A stretch of 64,000 nucleotides of DNA from Methylosarcina fibrata AML-C10 (GTDB taxonomy: Bacteria > Pseudomonadota > Gammaproteobacteria > Methylococcales > Methylomonadaceae). Shown piece after piece: positions 62,649-64,000 of this stretch. The notes under the pieces are model-generated. The model saw only the letters and a program-made list of their open reading frames with translations, was not told the origin of the DNA and searched no databases. Positions within the stretch are counted from its first letter, which is position 1. Every line of letters starts with the position of its first letter. The translations under genes and the position numbers were made by a program. Location of the stretch: positions 393,902-457,901 of the forward strand of contig NZ_KB889965.1 of assembly GCF_000372865.1 (NCBI RefSeq), written 5' to 3'.

Positions 62649-62840
62649 TTATCTGAGAAATTCGATTGCTCGAATCCCTGCTTTCTCAGCACTTCTTTTG
62701 ACCGTCGCTTGGCCTGAGGCAATAGAGACGCCATAGGCTTCAAGAAAGCCCAAGCCATTTTGGAAATCCTCTATCATTCCTGGGCGGCTAAAGCATCCTC
62801 GTTAAAAATGCCCGTCGATCATGTCATTGGACATAGTCAT
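62649..62840 (-). pseudogene. Small interrupted gene downstream of the TetR gene
   Basis: A strong ribosome site (AGGAGGAA) precedes ATG 62840/62834. The frame reads MTMSNDMIDGHF, then TAA at 62802-62804, then continues in the same frame to TAA 62649 with GLGFLEAYGVSIASGQATVK. The strong ribosome site and single internal stop suggest a gene broken by a nonsense change. Family not recognised. It lies 46 bp after tetR and could be its target. Confidence 0.45.
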
Positions 62841-62885
62841 TTCCTCCTGAAATGGCGAAGGGTAGGGTGCTGCTTGTTTTTAAGA

Positions 62886-63482
62886 TCATGCTTTAAACAA
62901 GCCTCCCAATAATTCGTCGTAGCACTGTTTTAAAGGCTCGGTGGAGTGTTCGATTTTCATGCGCAACAACGCCCCTTGCCAGGCATTTATCCAAAGATCT
63001 GCCATTTCCCGTGCGGGTTTGTCGGCGCGAATCGAACCTTCTCTTTGAGCGCAACTTAAAGCGAGCTCCCAAGCATTACGATAACTGTCTAACGCGGTCT
63101 TCAGGGCCATTCGGCAGACACCACTGGTGTCACCGACCTCGCCCATTAAATTTCCTAATAAACAGCCCCCCTTGAATTCGATGGCTTCCAGTTCTCTCAT
63201 GGTTTCTTGAACATAACGCTCCATGGCCCCGAGAGCATTGCCTTCGGATTGTTCCAGATAACTTTGCAACCGTTCCACGTAGGTCGCTATGTAGTGAGTG
63301 ATTGACGCTGCTGCAAAGTCTTCTTTACTGCTGAAATAGCTGTAAAAAGAGCCTTTAGGAATTTGTACGGCATCAAGAATCTCTTTTAGCCCTGTTCCAT
63401 GAAAGCCCTGGAGCATGAGCAAGGAGACGCCTTGATTGAGTAAATTTTCACGCTTGGTTTGTTTTTTAGTAATCTTTTGCAT
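62886..63482 (-). CDS. TetR-family transcriptional regulator
   Basis: A 198-residue TetR protein. The helix-turn-helix is FHGTGLKEILDAVQIPKGSF, then YSYFSSKEDF; the C-terminal domain is of the AcrR/NemR type with Cys in FKGGCLLGN. ATG 63482 is chosen because the longer frame to 63605 contains the operator palindromes. Two GACCGGTC palindromes lie just upstream, so it is probably autoregulated. NemR-like sensing of electrophiles is possible. Confidence 0.9.
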   Translation of the reverse strand: MQKITKKQTKRENLLNQGVSLLMLQGFHGTGLKEILDAVQIPKGSFYSYFSSKEDFAAASITHYIATYVERLQSYLEQSEGNALGAMERYVQETMRELEAIEFKGGCLLGNLMGEVGDTSGVCRMALKTALDSYRNAWELALSCAQREGSIRADKPAREMADLWINAWQGALLRMKIEHSTEPLKQCYDELLGGLFKA

Positions 63483-63493
63483 GTGTGTAATAT

Positions 63494-63537
63494 ACGACCG
63501 GTCGTCTATATTGTCAAAAAAAATAGACCGGTCGTCT
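63494..63537. promoter_or_regulatory. Two TetR-operator-like palindromes
   Basis: GACCGGTCGTCT occurs at 63496-63507 and again at 63526-63537, 30 bp apart, so on nearly the same face of the helix. The first copy extends to the perfect palindrome ACGACCGGTCGT (63494-63505). The core GACCGGTC resembles NemR-type boxes. They lie 12-55 bp upstream of the tetR start, where a repressor would act. Confidence 0.7.
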
Positions 63538-63709
63538 TTTTTATTCAGTCCATTTATCCCCTCGTTTTTAAGAGATAAGGATCGATGTTTAATCCTCAAA
63601 GTCACCTTCTGATAAACGCTAACTTTCTGTTATAACTCTAATTCTTATAACTATGTCTCGAAACTTATCTTTGAATAACCCATGTTGCGAATGAGTTTTC
63701 GGAGGCTTT

Positions 63710-63822
63710 TTGCTCGTCGGTTATGCCTGCGTTTTCAAGCAAGACCAAAATTCCGCCCTGCAACTGATGCGCTGAAGGCGGCAGGCTGTGAAAAGCTATT
63801 TGTCGAAAAAGCCTCCGGCAAT
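63710..63822 (+). pseudogene. Serine resolvase N-terminal remnant
   Basis: LLVGYACVFKQDQNSALQL is read from TTG 63710, followed after a one-base shift by TDALKAAGCEKLFVEKASG. Together they match the start of Tn3-type serine resolvases/invertases (VGYARVSxxDQN..LxALKAAGCxxIFxEKASG). The catalytic Ser region shows Cys-Val-Phe instead of Arg-Val-Ser. The homology stops where the transposase leader begins. Confidence 0.75.
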
Positions 63823-63873
63823 CAACGGGGTCAGGTCTTGCAATCCAACATTTCTTCACTATAATTTCTTTCT

Positions 63874-64000
63874 ATGGCAAGACCCTTACGCATAGAACTC
63901 TCAGGTGGCCTTTATCATGTCACCTCACGCGGCGACAGGCGCGAGGCCATCTTTTTCTCCGATGACGATCGGTTAGGCTGGCTGGATTTGCTCGGACAGG
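63874..64000 (+). CDS. REP-associated tyrosine transposase, 5' part
   Basis: The frame MARPLRIELSGGLYHVTSRG followed by DRREAIFFSDDDRLGWLDLL is the characteristic start of REP-associated (Y1/HUH) transposases, with the YHVTSRG motif. It runs off the window. The leader GGGTCAGGTCTTGCAATCC upstream is typical for these genes. It has inserted into or beside the resolvase remnant. Confidence 0.88.
   Translation, partial: MARPLRIELSGGLYHVTSRGDRREAIFFSDDDRLGWLDLLGQ

Overview
The window looks like a chromosomal segment of a gammaproteobacterial methanotroph (Methylococcales; Methylomicrobium/Methylosarcina-like). This is inferred from a pabB gene next to an MfnE-like amino-acid kinase (a pairing expected for tetrahydromethanopterin synthesis), a periplasmic HiPIP, the gammaproteobacterial tmRNA tag and a TorF-type outer-membrane protein. 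No species is proven by the sequence alone.

Layout. 0-13 kb is core-like: a secreted beta-propeller protein, pabB plus kinase, a helical protein, a lipoprotein, two overlapping dynamin-like GTPase genes, a cupin, a membrane-anchored TPR protein and small secreted or helical proteins. 13.4-24.4 kb is a defence block on the minus strand with almost no spacing between genes: HTH, hsdM, hsdS, a small ORF, antitoxin, PIN toxin, hsdR, SprT/YgjP-type metallopeptidase, a 33-codon micro-ORF, a DUF3696-type ATPase, a shortened PIN-like gene and two uncharacterised genes (one frameshifted). 25.1-34.9 kb is a P4-like integrative island of about 9.8 kb inserted in the 3' end of ssrA (tmRNA). It carries a tyrosine integrase, an AlpA-like regulator, a CHC2 zinc-finger primase-like protein, a DUF3987 protein, SSB, three small paralogues sharing one N-terminal motif, two oppositely oriented GGGCGAA repeat arrays and an IS630-family insertion. 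A near-identical 21-bp att repeat marks both ends.

34.9-58 kb is mostly core-like: ssrA, tRNA-Asp, a Nudix hydrolase, beta-carbonic anhydrase divergent from an overlapping LysR/TetR pair, a sigma factor/anti-sigma/subtilase operon in which the anti-sigma factor ends in a subtilase-prodomain-like region, a TorF-like outer-membrane protein, an MFS transporter, a phospholipid synthesis and lysophospholipid repair cluster (Aas, CDP-alcohol phosphatidyltransferase, CdsA, PlsC, LplT), two paralogous porins, sbcC and HiPIP.

58-64 kb holds envelope-stress-like genes (OmpA, DUF4398, DUF3096) and then decayed mobile DNA: an integrase pseudogene, a frameshifted WGR protein, a secreted beta-propeller protein, a TetR regulator with two operator-like palindromes, an interrupted small gene, a resolvase remnant and the start of a REP-associated transposase that runs off the window.

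The most interesting candidates are the sigma/anti-sigma/subtilase cassette, the compact restriction operon with a nested toxin module and a coupled micro-ORF, and the replication module of the ssrA island.
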